A stretch of DNA of 7,260 nt from Bacteroidales bacterium UBA3289 (GCA_002361625.1 DETL01000014.1:1-7260), one strand, 5' to 3'; counted from the stretch's first letter, positions 1 through 6,392 are shown. Notes: generated by a model not told the origin, from the letters alone. Numbers and translations are program-made.

Positions 1-377
1 TCGTTCTCGTCGGCGAGTTCCACTTCGGCCACGGTGAGGCCGTCGTTGTCGCCGTAGAACTCATCGACTTCCCAGACGTGCTTGCCGTCGGTGTTCTTCA
101 CCAGGTAGCGGGTCTTGTCGATGACGCCCGGCTCGGCGAGGTCCAGGAGGGCCTTCACGTCCTCCACGGGGATTTCCTTCTCCCACTCGAAGCGGGCGGC
201 GCCGGAGGCGTTGCCGATACCCTTGACGGTGATGAAGCCCTTGTCCCCCTTCACGCGGATGCGCACGGTGCGCTCCGGAACGCTGGAGAGGTAGCCCTGG
301 GTGATGCGGGTGGCCTTGAAGGCGTCGGCCTTGAAGTCGCCCTTGACGAGGAATTTTTTCTCAATCTCTTGTGCCAT
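1..377 (-). CDS. CYTH domain protein, triphosphate tunnel metalloenzyme family (3' end outside window)
   Basis: The 125 visible codons encode most of a CYTH domain, the fold of class IV adenylate cyclases, thiamine triphosphatases and inorganic tripolyphosphatases. These bind a triphosphate and divalent metal inside a beta barrel. Visible signatures, in order: the diagnostic ExExK motif as E4-I5-E6-K7-K8; TVRIRVKG with R39 and R41; TVKG with K52; FEWEKEIP with E64 and E66; IDKTRY with K88 and R90; WEVDEFYG; and AEVEL with E118 and E120. All the charged positions expected to line the tunnel are present, so it should be active. Family members of this type are about 155 residues, so roughly 30 C-terminal residues are missing. 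ATG at 375-377 is the natural start because ExExK normally sits right at the N-terminus. It begins 6 nt after the stop of the 212-residue gene, so the two are probably co-transcribed. The product is likely cytoplasmic, with tripolyphosphatase as the commonest activity for bacterial short CYTH proteins. Substrate is inferred, not seen. Confidence 0.93.
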   Translation of the reverse strand, partial: MAQEIEKKFLVKGDFKADAFKATRITQGYLSSVPERTVRIRVKGDKGFITVKGIGNASGAARFEWEKEIPVEDVKALLDLAEPGVIDKTRYLVKNTDGKHVWEVDEFYGDNDGLTVAEVELADEN

Positions 378-383
378 AGTCGC

Positions 384-1022
384 TTACTCGTTTGCTAAGG
401 GTTTGTCGATCATGCCGATCACGCGCTTGATGGCCTGGAGGTAGTTGATGTTCTCCACCCCTTCCAGACCGCAGTCCGCGATCGTCTTCTTGATGTCCTC
501 GATCTCCGTGGACTCGGAGTTGATGGTGACGACCTTCGCCCCGTTGATGAGGACGTTGCCCACCTCGCAGATGGTGTTGTTCACCATGTAGCCGAAGCGC
601 TGCTTGTGCACGCGGACGGCGGCGAGGTCCGGATTGGCCTTGACCATCGCGAGGAACTCGTCCAGGGTATAGGTATCCTTGTCGAGGGCCGGCATCTCCA
701 CCATGAAGGCGGGGAACACCTCCTTCTCCAGCACTTCGCGGGAGATCGGGAACTCGCCCTTCATCAGGGGATTCCACTGTTCGAGTCCATCGACGGTCTG
801 GACATAGGTCTTGATGTCCATCTTGCCGCCGCGGATCTTGGTGTTGTTGATGTCGTTCTTCTTGGAGATGATGTAGATTTCGTCGCTCGTGCGCTCCCAG
901 ACCTTTTCGGGGACCGGGACGGAGAGACGGGCCATGCGCTTGTGCTGCTCACAGAAGCACTGGCCGAAACTGCGGAATTCGAAGCGAGGCTTGCTCTGCT
1001 CGCCGATTTTCAGTTCTGCCAT
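384..1022 (-). CDS. Conserved-looking hypothetical protein, possible divergent CYTH-fold protein
   Basis: A 212-residue soluble protein with no signal peptide or membrane segment, so probably cytoplasmic. I do not recognise a named family. Its motif order resembles a CYTH barrel: an FEFR strand near the N-terminus (14-17) where ExExK would sit; a hydrophobic EIYIIS strand (48-53); TKIRGGKMDIK (61-71), similar to the CYTH pair 'R-x-R ... T-x-K'; VHKQRFGYMV (138-147), similar to the 'K-x-R' strand; VVTINSES (164-171), in the place of the E-x-E strand; and a last helix with GL...NYLQAIKRVIGM (185-204), as in CYTH proteins that end with a GL/NY segment. Several acidic metal ligands appear replaced, so it may be an altered or inactive paralogue of its neighbour. 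That reading is inference. ATG at 1020-1022 gives the longest frame and leaves a 23-nt gap to the lipoprotein gene upstream. M30 and M68 are in-frame alternatives but would remove the FEFR segment. It ends 6 nt before the CYTH gene. Confidence 0.85.
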   Translation of the reverse strand: MAELKIGEQSKPRFEFRSFGQCFCEQHKRMARLSVPVPEKVWERTSDEIYIISKKNDINNTKIRGGKMDIKTYVQTVDGLEQWNPLMKGEFPISREVLEKEVFPAFMVEMPALDKDTYTLDEFLAMVKANPDLAAVRVHKQRFGYMVNNTICEVGNVLINGAKVVTINSESTEIEDIKKTIADCGLEGVENINYLQAIKRVIGMIDKPLANE

Positions 1023-1045
1023 GTCGTGTGTGTAATTGGTTTAAG

Positions 1046-1870
1046 TTATTGTTTCACGTCGGGATCGTCGGTGCCGGCGGTGGAATTCGCTGCGCCCGGA
1101 GTGAAGGACTCGGTGATCATCCACTTGCCGGTTCCGTCCGGAATACGGCTCCAGGAACCCTTGTTGTTGCTGAGGGAGGCACCCCATTCGCCGGTGTCCA
1201 TCTTTTCGCCGCGCTGGAACTGGTCGATCTTGTTGCCCTTGTTGTCGAACAGCTCGACCAGCACGCTCTTCTTGGCGGAGAAACCGCTGGAGAAGCCGCG
1301 CTCGGTCGTTCCCTTGGCGCCGATGATGGCGAAGAAGCCCTTGGCGGGCACCACTTCCCCGTCGATGCCGGTCCAGCAGGTGGACTCATCCTTGCTGATG
1401 GTCACGCCGGTGAGTTTGATGGGATAGTCGCCGGCGTTGTACAGTTCGAAGAACTTTTCCTCATCAGCGCCGGCGCCGTACACTTCGTTCAGCTTGAGCT
1501 TGCTCCAGTCGGTCGCCGGGTCGCCCACCTTGTAGGAGAACTTGTCGGACACCGTCTCGAAACCTGCCTCGTTCTTCACGGTCACGGTGAACTCCACGCT
1601 CGTCCCGTCAGGCTGGGCAGGGATGGTGGCGGAGAAAGAATTGCCGGAACCGGACATCGGCACGCTGGTGCCATTGTATTTCAGGGAGGCTTCCGTCACC
1701 TTCTGGAGACCGGACACGGTGGCGGTCACGGTCACGTCGGAGATGGAGGTCGGGGCTTCCGGGGTAAAGACCACCTTGTCGATGCTGGAAGGGCCCTTGT
1801 ACATTTCGTCCTTCACGCACCCGGTGACGGCCAGGACGGCCGCTGCGGCAAAGAAGAATATCTTTTTCAT
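1046..1870 (-). CDS. Ig-like/lamin-tail domain lipoprotein, probably surface exposed
   Basis: A 274-residue lipoprotein. The signal peptide MKKIFFFAAAAVLAVTGC ends in a lipobox with the lipidated cysteine at C18. Residues just after it, V-K-D-E-M, fit the X-K-(D/E)2-X lipoprotein export signal described in Bacteroidota, so the protein is likely carried to the cell surface. Residues about 28-115 look like an Ig-like or Fn3-like beta sandwich (alternating V/T strands, NGTSVPM, VEFTVTVKNEAG). Residues about 125-262 match a lamin-tail domain (LTD, PF00932): KLNEVYGAG, then FFELYNAGDYPIKLTGVTI (140-158), and the closing signature WSRIPDGTGKW ... TPGAAN (240-262). Bacterial LTDs are non-catalytic adhesion or substrate-binding modules, often fused to secreted hydrolases. 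None is fused here, so it probably binds a ligand or partner. ATG at 1868-1870 starts 25 nt after the porin stop, suggesting it works with the porin. A short Asp/Thr-rich tail ends the protein. The ligand is unknown. Confidence 0.9.
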   Translation of the reverse strand: MKKIFFFAAAAVLAVTGCVKDEMYKGPSSIDKVVFTPEAPTSISDVTVTATVSGLQKVTEASLKYNGTSVPMSGSGNSFSATIPAQPDGTSVEFTVTVKNEAGFETVSDKFSYKVGDPATDWSKLKLNEVYGAGADEEKFFELYNAGDYPIKLTGVTISKDESTCWTGIDGEVVPAKGFFAIIGAKGTTERGFSSGFSAKKSVLVELFDNKGNKIDQFQRGEKMDTGEWGASLSNNKGSWSRIPDGTGKWMITESFTPGAANSTAGTDDPDVKQ

Positions 1871-1895
1871 GATGCGATTCTTTTAAGGGGTGGAA

Positions 1896-3263
1896 CTAGA
1901 AGTCGATTTCGAAACGGACGGCGAGCATGTGGTAGTCCACGCCGGCCTTGCCGGTCGCCGTGGCCACCTTCGTGTAGTCGCGGGTAGGCTGTCCGGCGGT
2001 GTCCAGGCCCACATAGAGCTTGTCCTTGCCGTTGGCATAGCGGTCGTTGTTGTTGAACTGGTAGTTCAGCTGCATCTTCACGTTGTTGTTCACCCACCAG
2101 TTCAGGCCCACGGCGTAGGCCTCGGCGGCGCCGCCATAGACATTCGCGGCCGGGCAGTTCAGGTTGCAGAACTCATAACGGGCGCAGAGTTCCACGTCGC
2201 CCCACTTCTTGCCGGGCTTGATCTTGGTGTACTTGCCGCCGTTGGCGTCATAGCGCTGGTGGCCGCCGAACAGGAGCATGCCGGCCTGGGCATACCAGCC
2301 GCTAAGGTTCGCGGGAACGGCATCCTTGGCCTTGAAACGGACGTTGTCGGCCACATAGGCCGCCTCATAGCGGAGACCGCCCCAGTGACCGGCGAGCTCG
2401 ACAGTCCACAGGTTGTTGTGGTCGAAGTCCTTGAGGTTGTTGGTGTCCAGGTACTTCTTGCGGTTGATGCTGGTGGAGTTACGCGCGCTGGCGCGGTAGG
2501 TGCCCCATTCGCCCGTAGCCATGCTCACCTTGGTGGTGCGGTAGGAATAGGCCGCGCCGATGTGCAGGCTGGCGTTGTCCAGCTTGTACAGCGGACGGAG
2601 GACCAGCTTCGTGGTGAGGGAATAACCAGCGTTGCGGCCGAAGTCCTTGTTGTTGTCGGCCACGTTCGTCCATTCCTCGGCACCGGCGACCTCCTGGGTG
2701 AAGGCGCCCGCGGAGAACCAGAGCCAGTCCTTGGCCCACTTGGCGTTCACGCCCAGGTGGCGGGACGGAGTGAGGGCGGAGCAGACCATCGGACGCTCCA
2801 TGAACTGGAGGTACCGGGAGGTGGTGTTGCGCTGGATGGAGAAATTCTCCTTGAAGTTACCGACCTGGAGTTCCAGATGCGGAACCCCGGTATAACGGAC
2901 GATGGCGTCCTTGAGTTCCACCAGACCGTTCGCGAGGTCCATGTCGAACTCACCGTACCAGTTCTCGTCGATCTGGCCCTTCACGGCAAAACGGGCACGG
3001 CGGATGCTGGTGCCGTTGCCGATGGGGTCGGCATACTCGGGCGCACCGAAGAACGCGGCGCCGTCGGCCTGGACACGGATGTCGAACCAGAGCTTGTACT
3101 TGGTGGTCGGGGAGGCTAAGACCAGGATGCCGTCCTGGGCTTCCACATCCAGCACGTCGGACTGGACGGCGACGCCGTACTGGTTGTACTTGACCGCCTT
3201 CTGCGCGAAAGCCGCCTGCGACAACAGCAACAGGGCAGCCATCAAATAAAATAATTTACGCAT
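1896..3263 (-). CDS. Outer-membrane porin, phosphate-selective porin O/P family (PF07396-type)
   Basis: A 455-residue outer-membrane beta-barrel protein. It has a classical signal peptide with a likely cut after AFA (residues 18-20) and mature N-terminus QKAVKYN. The body has repeating amphipathic strands rich in aromatic residues and ends in VRFEIDF, with a terminal phenylalanine as in the beta-signal read by the BAM machinery. Family-defining segments are IRRARFAVKGQIDENWYGEFDMD (starting near residue 88), VELKDAIVRYTG (115-126), LQVGNFKENFS (132-142) and the RYLQFMERPM block (150-159). These are characteristic of the OprO/OprP-like porins common in Bacteroidota. In Pseudomonas the family takes up phosphate or pyrophosphate; substrate in Bacteroidota members is generally not established, so anion selectivity here is a guess. 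It is the first gene of the left transcription unit, with a -7 element at 3302-3309 giving a leader of about 30 nt. The lipoprotein gene follows after 25 nt. Confidence 0.92.
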   Translation of the reverse strand: MRKLFYLMAALLLLSQAAFAQKAVKYNQYGVAVQSDVLDVEAQDGILVLASPTTKYKLWFDIRVQADGAAFFGAPEYADPIGNGTSIRRARFAVKGQIDENWYGEFDMDLANGLVELKDAIVRYTGVPHLELQVGNFKENFSIQRNTTSRYLQFMERPMVCSALTPSRHLGVNAKWAKDWLWFSAGAFTQEVAGAEEWTNVADNNKDFGRNAGYSLTTKLVLRPLYKLDNASLHIGAAYSYRTTKVSMATGEWGTYRASARNSTSINRKKYLDTNNLKDFDHNNLWTVELAGHWGGLRYEAAYVADNVRFKAKDAVPANLSGWYAQAGMLLFGGHQRYDANGGKYTKIKPGKKWGDVELCARYEFCNLNCPAANVYGGAAEAYAVGLNWWVNNNVKMQLNYQFNNNDRYANGKDKLYVGLDTAGQPTRDYTKVATATGKAGVDYHMLAVRFEIDF

Positions 3264-3285
3264 AGCTGTTATTAGTTAGTGTTTT

Positions 3286-3336
3286 AGGTGCTTCTATAAC
3301 TCAAAGGTAAGAATAATTTCGTAATAATGAGCACCT
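3286..3336. repeat. Inverted repeat flanking the porin -7 element
   Basis: A perfect 7-bp inverted repeat: AGGTGCT at 3286-3292 and AGCACCT at 3330-3336, with the TACCTTTG promoter element between them. A second pair, CTGTTAT at 3266-3272 and ATAACAG at 3354-3360, is nearly concentric with it. This could be an operator or a weak leader structure. The arms are short and could arise by chance in 90 bp. Confidence 0.25.
3302..3309 (-). promoter_or_regulatory. Candidate Bacteroidota promoter (-7 TAnnTTTG) for the porin operon
   Basis: Reading on the minus strand, TACCTTTG matches the Bacteroidota sigma-ABfr -7 consensus TAnnTTTG exactly. It lies 38 nt before the porin ATG, which would put the transcription start near 3295. 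The -33 element is poor: a TTTG at 3341-3344 is about 31 nt away instead of the usual 19-21, so the promoter may be weak or need an activator. The surrounding 3264-3351 gap is clearly AT-richer than the genes. No hairpin followed by a T-run is visible after the protease gene, so readthrough from it into the porin is possible. Confidence 0.6.
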
Positions 3337-3351
3337 TCCACAAAAATTTTA

Positions 3352-4827
3352 CTATAACAGCCGGATAAGGAGTTGGGTTCCGCGGGGATGCGAGTCCCCT
3401 GGAACAGGTTCTAGACAAGGAATCGGTCCGTTTTCGCCTTGGATGGCACGCGTACCGCCTTCCATCAGTTCCAGCGCCGCAGCCAGCATGGTCTCGCGCG
3501 GGTCGCCCAGGGGATAGCCGTCCAAGGGATTGTCGTTCACCTCATGATCGGGAGCGATGCCGTCCGGCATGCTCAGGGTGACGCCATCGCGGTCCGCATA
3601 ACGCGCGTACATGACATAGAGGCCCCAGTTGTCCACATAGGGCTTGGCCTTCTCGTACTCCCCTTCTTCCAGGTCGTCCTTGACGCCGGCATACCAGGAG
3701 GATGCCTCCAGCATGACCCCGGCGCAATACTTGCCGGAGGTCCGGTTTCCCAGCAGGATCACGTCCATATAGGGCTTCAGGCAGCAGACGAGGCTTTCGG
3801 AGGCCGATGCGCTGGACCCGGTTGCCAGCACGTACAGGCGCGGCAGGTCGGGATTCGCCCCCTGGGTGGACACGACGTGCGTTTCTCCTCCGTCCCGGAA
3901 GGAGAAGTCCGTCCGGAAGAAAGTCGTATCGGCTCCGATCTCTTTCGTCAGGGTGGCGTTGTAGATTTCCCGGGACAGGATGCTTTTCGCCTCCACCTCG
4001 CGGACCGGCGCCACCAGCGAAGCCAGGAATTCCTCCGTGATGATATAACCGCCCCCATTGTACCGAAGGTCCAGGACCAGGTCGTCGATTCCTGCCTGCG
4101 TGAATCCCCGGAAGGTCTCCACGAGGTCGTCGCAGGAATCCAGGGTGAAGGAGGTATAGTGCAGGTAACCCACCTTCCGGCCCCGGGCGTTTTCCAGGAC
4201 ACAGACCGTCTGGACCGGATCCTCATACATGTCCACGGCGGTCAGCGTGACGGTTCCGCCGCCTCTCAGGCCTGCTTTCACCGTCCCTCCCCCGAGAAGG
4301 CGGTCCCGGACCAGCTCCTGATAGTTGTCCGGAGTTATCTCCTGCCCGTCCAGGGTGAGGATGACGTCCCCGCGCTTGAGACCGGCCTTCTCCGCAGGAG
4401 AGCCGGCATAGGTATAGGTGACGACCGCGCAGATCCGGGTCTTGGCCTGATCGGCATAATACAGCACGAAGTCCATCCCGTTCGTCCGGGTATGCCCGGA
4501 AACGCCCCCGCTGAAGGAGGAGAAATCGTCCGTGAGCATCGTCCATCGGTCGATATCATGTCCCTGGGCATCCTTGTACCGGACATCGGCGACCTTCTGG
4601 ATGGGCTCGTCCCAATCCCCCCACTTCTCCAGGGCGGCGGACACCTCGTCCCGCCACAGGTAGTAGGTGTTCATCGCATTCCAGGCAAACAGGTTCACAT
4701 ACTTCCGCTGCGCCCGGGTTTCCTCGTCCAAGCCCCGGTACTCCTCCGGAACCGGCGACGGCTTCTCGCATCCGGCCATCACCCCAGCCACCGCCGCAAG
4801 GGCGCATATCCATCGAATCTTTGTCAT
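3352..4827 (-). CDS. S41 family serine protease lipoprotein (C-terminal-processing peptidase type, with PDZ-like segment)
   Basis: Counting from ATG 4825-4827 the product is 491 residues. A lipoprotein signal ends in VMAGC with C20 lipidated. The residues after it (EKPSP) do not match the K-(D/E)2 surface-export signal, so it probably stays on the periplasmic side. A helical N-terminal part (about 35-110, with NLFAWNAMNTYYLWRDEV) is typical of Bacteroidota S41 lipoproteins. A PDZ-like segment follows (about 130-200, AGSPAEKAGLKRGDVILTLDG). The protease core has VLDLRYNGGG (251-260), the nucleophile motif TGSSASASES with S341, and the general base K366 in NRTSGKYCAG. The 25-residue Ser-Lys spacing equals that of E. 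coli Tsp (S430/K455), so it should be an active Ser-Lys dyad enzyme. The substrate is unknown. An in-frame ATG at 4870-4872 adds 15 residues but lies inside the preceding terminator and upstream of the promoter, and would put MRGSVFLCRIRYLCP before an otherwise ideal signal peptide, so I reject it. Confidence 0.93.
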   Translation of the reverse strand: MTKIRWICALAAVAGVMAGCEKPSPVPEEYRGLDEETRAQRKYVNLFAWNAMNTYYLWRDEVSAALEKWGDWDEPIQKVADVRYKDAQGHDIDRWTMLTDDFSSFSGGVSGHTRTNGMDFVLYYADQAKTRICAVVTYTYAGSPAEKAGLKRGDVILTLDGQEITPDNYQELVRDRLLGGGTVKAGLRGGGTVTLTAVDMYEDPVQTVCVLENARGRKVGYLHYTSFTLDSCDDLVETFRGFTQAGIDDLVLDLRYNGGGYIITEEFLASLVAPVREVEAKSILSREIYNATLTKEIGADTTFFRTDFSFRDGGETHVVSTQGANPDLPRLYVLATGSSASASESLVCCLKPYMDVILLGNRTSGKYCAGVMLEASSWYAGVKDDLEEGEYEKAKPYVDNWGLYVMYARYADRDGVTLSMPDGIAPDHEVNDNPLDGYPLGDPRETMLAAALELMEGGTRAIQGENGPIPCLEPVPGDSHPRGTQLLIRLL

Positions 4828-4831
4828 AGGG

Positions 4832-4839
4832 CAAAGATA
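4832..4839 (-). promoter_or_regulatory. Candidate -7 promoter element for the S41 protease gene
   Basis: On the minus strand this reads TATCTTTG, an exact match to TAnnTTTG. It ends 4 nt before the chosen ATG, so the predicted transcription start falls at or just next to the start codon, implying a leaderless or nearly leaderless mRNA. There is no good TTTG at the expected -33 spacing; a TTTG from the terminator T-run sits only 12 nt upstream. It also supports the ATG at 4827 over the one at 4872. Confidence 0.55.
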
Positions 4840-4852
4840 ACGAATCCGGCAC

Positions 4853-4886
4853 AAAAAAACACTCCCCCGCAAAGGGAAGTGTCTTT
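4853..4886 (-). terminator. Intrinsic terminator of the rpsK-rpsD-rpoA-rplQ operon
   Basis: On the minus strand the arm ACACTTCCC (4874-4882) pairs over 9 bp, including one G-U, with GGGGAGTGT (4859-4867) across a 6-nt loop. A run of 7 T follows (4853-4859, the first of them pairing). An A-rich stretch before the stem can pair with part of the T-run, so the hairpin might also work weakly on the other strand. It begins about 20 nt after the rplQ stop codon. Confidence 0.9.
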
Positions 4887-4905
4887 CAACGTGTGTTGTC
4901 CGTGA

Positions 4906-5382
4906 TTACTCGGCAGCGGGGGCCTCGGTCTCGGCGGCGGGAGCGGCCTCGGCAGCAGTCTCGGCCTTCTTGGCGCTGCTGCGGCGGGTGGTCTTCTTCT
5001 CCTTCGGGGCGGTGAGGGCGGCCTCGTTGAAGTCCACGAACTCGACGAGCACCATCTCGGATGCATCACCCTGGCGGAAGCCGGTGTGGAGGATGCGGAG
5101 GTATCCGCCCGGACGGTCGGCGATCTTCGGAGCGATCGTGCGGAAGAGCTCGGAAGTGGCGTTCTTGTCCTTCAGGTAGCTGAACACGACGCGACGGTTG
5201 TGGGTGGTGTCCTCCTTGGACTTGGTGATGAGCGGCTCCACGTAGGGCTTGAGCGCCTTGGCCTTGGCCTCGGTGGTCTCGATCCGCTTGTTCAGGATCA
5301 GAGAGGATGCCATGTTGGAGAGCATCGCCTTGCGGTGACCGCTCTTGCGCCCAAGATGATTGAATTTTCTATTGTGTCTCAT
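4906..5382 (-). CDS. rplQ: 50S ribosomal protein L17
   Basis: L17 is a large-subunit protein lying near the peptide exit tunnel. The 158-residue product has the full core at residues 1-121: the N-terminal signature MRHNRKFNHLGRKSGHR, the LNKRIETTEAKAKALKPYVEPLIT segment (from residue 30) and the closing GGYLRILHTGFRQGDASEM...VEF block (92-115). Residues 122-158 are a low-complexity tail, first basic (KEKKTTRRSSAKK) and then Ala/Glu/Pro rich. Such tails are usual in Bacteroidota L17 and absent from the roughly 127-residue E. coli protein. ATG at 5380-5382 lies 2 nt after the rpoA stop, so translation is probably coupled. It is the last gene of the operon, followed by the terminator. Confidence 0.98.
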   Translation of the reverse strand: MRHNRKFNHLGRKSGHRKAMLSNMASSLILNKRIETTEAKAKALKPYVEPLITKSKEDTTHNRRVVFSYLKDKNATSELFRTIAPKIADRPGGYLRILHTGFRQGDASEMVLVEFVDFNEAALTAPKEKKTTRRSSAKKAETAAEAAPAAETEAPAAE

Positions 5383-5384
5383 TG

Positions 5385-6392
5385 TTAAACGATCTTTTTC
5401 TTAGGTTCAATGTTGTACTTGGTGACATCCATTCCGAAATTGAGCTTCATCTTCTCGACGAGCAGGTCGATTTCGTTGAGGGACTTGCGGCCGAAGTTGC
5501 GGAACTTCATCAGTTCGGCGCGGCTGTAGGACACAAGGTCAGCGAAGGTGTCGATGTCGGCGGCCTTCAGGCAATTGAAGGCACGCACGGAAAGACCCAT
5601 GTCGGAGAGCTTCGTCAGCAGCAGGTGACGCATCCGGAGGGATTCCTCGTCCAGCTCCTTGGTGTCGGATTCGACGGCGCTGTCCAGGGAGATCTTCTTG
5701 TCGTCGGTGAACAGCTTGAAGTGGTAGATGAGGATGTTGGCGGCGTCCTGCAGGGCGGCTTCCGGGGAGATGGACCCGTCGGTCACGATCTCCAGGAGGA
5801 GTTTTTCGTAGTCGGTCTTCTGTTCGACACGGAAGTTTTCCACCGTCCAGTTCACCTTCTTGATCGGGGTGTAGATGGCGTCCACGGGAATGATGCCGAT
5901 GGGCGTGTTCTCATCCCGCATCTCCTCGGCCGGAACGAAGCCGCGGCCCTTGGTGACGACGAGGGTGATTTCCAACTTGACGGAGGGCTCGAGGGAGCAG
6001 ATGTGAAGCTCGGGATTCAACACCTTGAAAGAAGACAATCCCTTGGAGATGTCCTCAGCGGTGAACTCCTGCTTACCGCTGATCGTAATATTCGCCGTCT
6101 CGGTGTCCACAGTGTCCACCATCCTGCGGAAGCGAACCTGCTTCAGGTTCAGGATGATGTCCTGCATCCCTTCGATCACGCCGGGAATGGTCTGGAACTC
6201 CTGGTCCACACCACTCACCTTGATCTGCGAGATGGCGAAACCTTCCAAAGAGGCGAGGAGGATGCGGCGGAGGGCGTTGCCGATGGTCTGTCCGTAGCCG
6301 GGCTCAAGCGGCCTGAACTCGAAACGACCCACGGTCTCGGTGCCTTCGAGCATGATCACCTTGTCGGGTTTCTGAAATGCTAAGATTGCCAT
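5385..6392 (-). CDS. rpoA: DNA-directed RNA polymerase subunit alpha
   Basis: The alpha subunit dimerises to seed RNA polymerase assembly, and its C-terminal domain contacts upstream promoter DNA and activators. The 335-residue product has the N-terminal assembly domain at about 1-230, including FEFRPLEPGYGQTIGNALRR (24-43), the conserved dimer and beta-contact helix. A linker spans roughly 231-255, and the C-terminal domain about 256-322. In the latter, VRAFNCLKAADI (269-280) aligns with E. coli VRSANCLKAENI, so R270 and N273 correspond to DNA-contacting R265 and N268. FRNFGRKSLNEI (297-308) is the second helix-hairpin-helix element. UP-element recognition should therefore be possible. Length matches Bacteroidota RpoA (about 330). 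It follows rpsD after an A-rich 28-nt gap, with no clear Shine-Dalgarno sequence, and overlaps neither neighbour. Confidence 0.99.
   Translation of the reverse strand: MAILAFQKPDKVIMLEGTETVGRFEFRPLEPGYGQTIGNALRRILLASLEGFAISQIKVSGVDQEFQTIPGVIEGMQDIILNLKQVRFRRMVDTVDTETANITISGKQEFTAEDISKGLSSFKVLNPELHICSLEPSVKLEITLVVTKGRGFVPAEEMRDENTPIGIIPVDAIYTPIKKVNWTVENFRVEQKTDYEKLLLEIVTDGSISPEAALQDAANILIYHFKLFTDDKKISLDSAVESDTKELDEESLRMRHLLLTKLSDMGLSVRAFNCLKAADIDTFADLVSYSRAELMKFRNFGRKSLNEIDLLVEKMKLNFGMDVTKYNIEPKKKIV

Noticed and set aside
1028..1987. 319-codon plus-strand reading frame antisense to the LTD lipoprotein
   Set aside because: The minus-strand lipoprotein has a signal peptide and LTD signatures. 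The antisense product shows none.
1890..3119. 409-codon plus-strand reading frame antisense to the porin
   Set aside because: Its composition (Val, Gly, Ala, His, Glu rich) is a mirror of the porin codons; no start context, promoter or domain supports it.
3341..3344. TTTG as the -33 element for the porin promoter
   Set aside because: It is about 31 nt from the -7 element instead of 19-21, so it is unlikely to act with it.
3352..3455. Possible frameshift near the C-terminus of the S41 protease, because the last 30 or so residues look unlike the catalytic core
   Set aside because: No better continuation appears in the other frames, and C-terminal tails of this lipoprotein group vary.
4828..4872. 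Longer N-terminus for the S41 protease from the ATG at 4870-4872
   Set aside because: It lies within the terminator hairpin, upstream of the -7 element, and would bury the lipoprotein signal peptide behind 15 extra residues.
3439..4905. 488-codon plus-strand reading frame antisense to the S41 protease gene
   Set aside because: The opposite strand encodes a protein with lipobox, PDZ segment and S41 catalytic motifs. The antisense translation is low-order, His/Gly/Val-rich sequence with no family signature, as expected opposite a gene with G/C-rich third positions.
5382..6383. 333-codon plus-strand reading frame antisense to rpoA
   Set aside because: It mirrors rpoA almost exactly end to end, which is a codon-bias artefact; rpoA is unambiguous on the minus strand.
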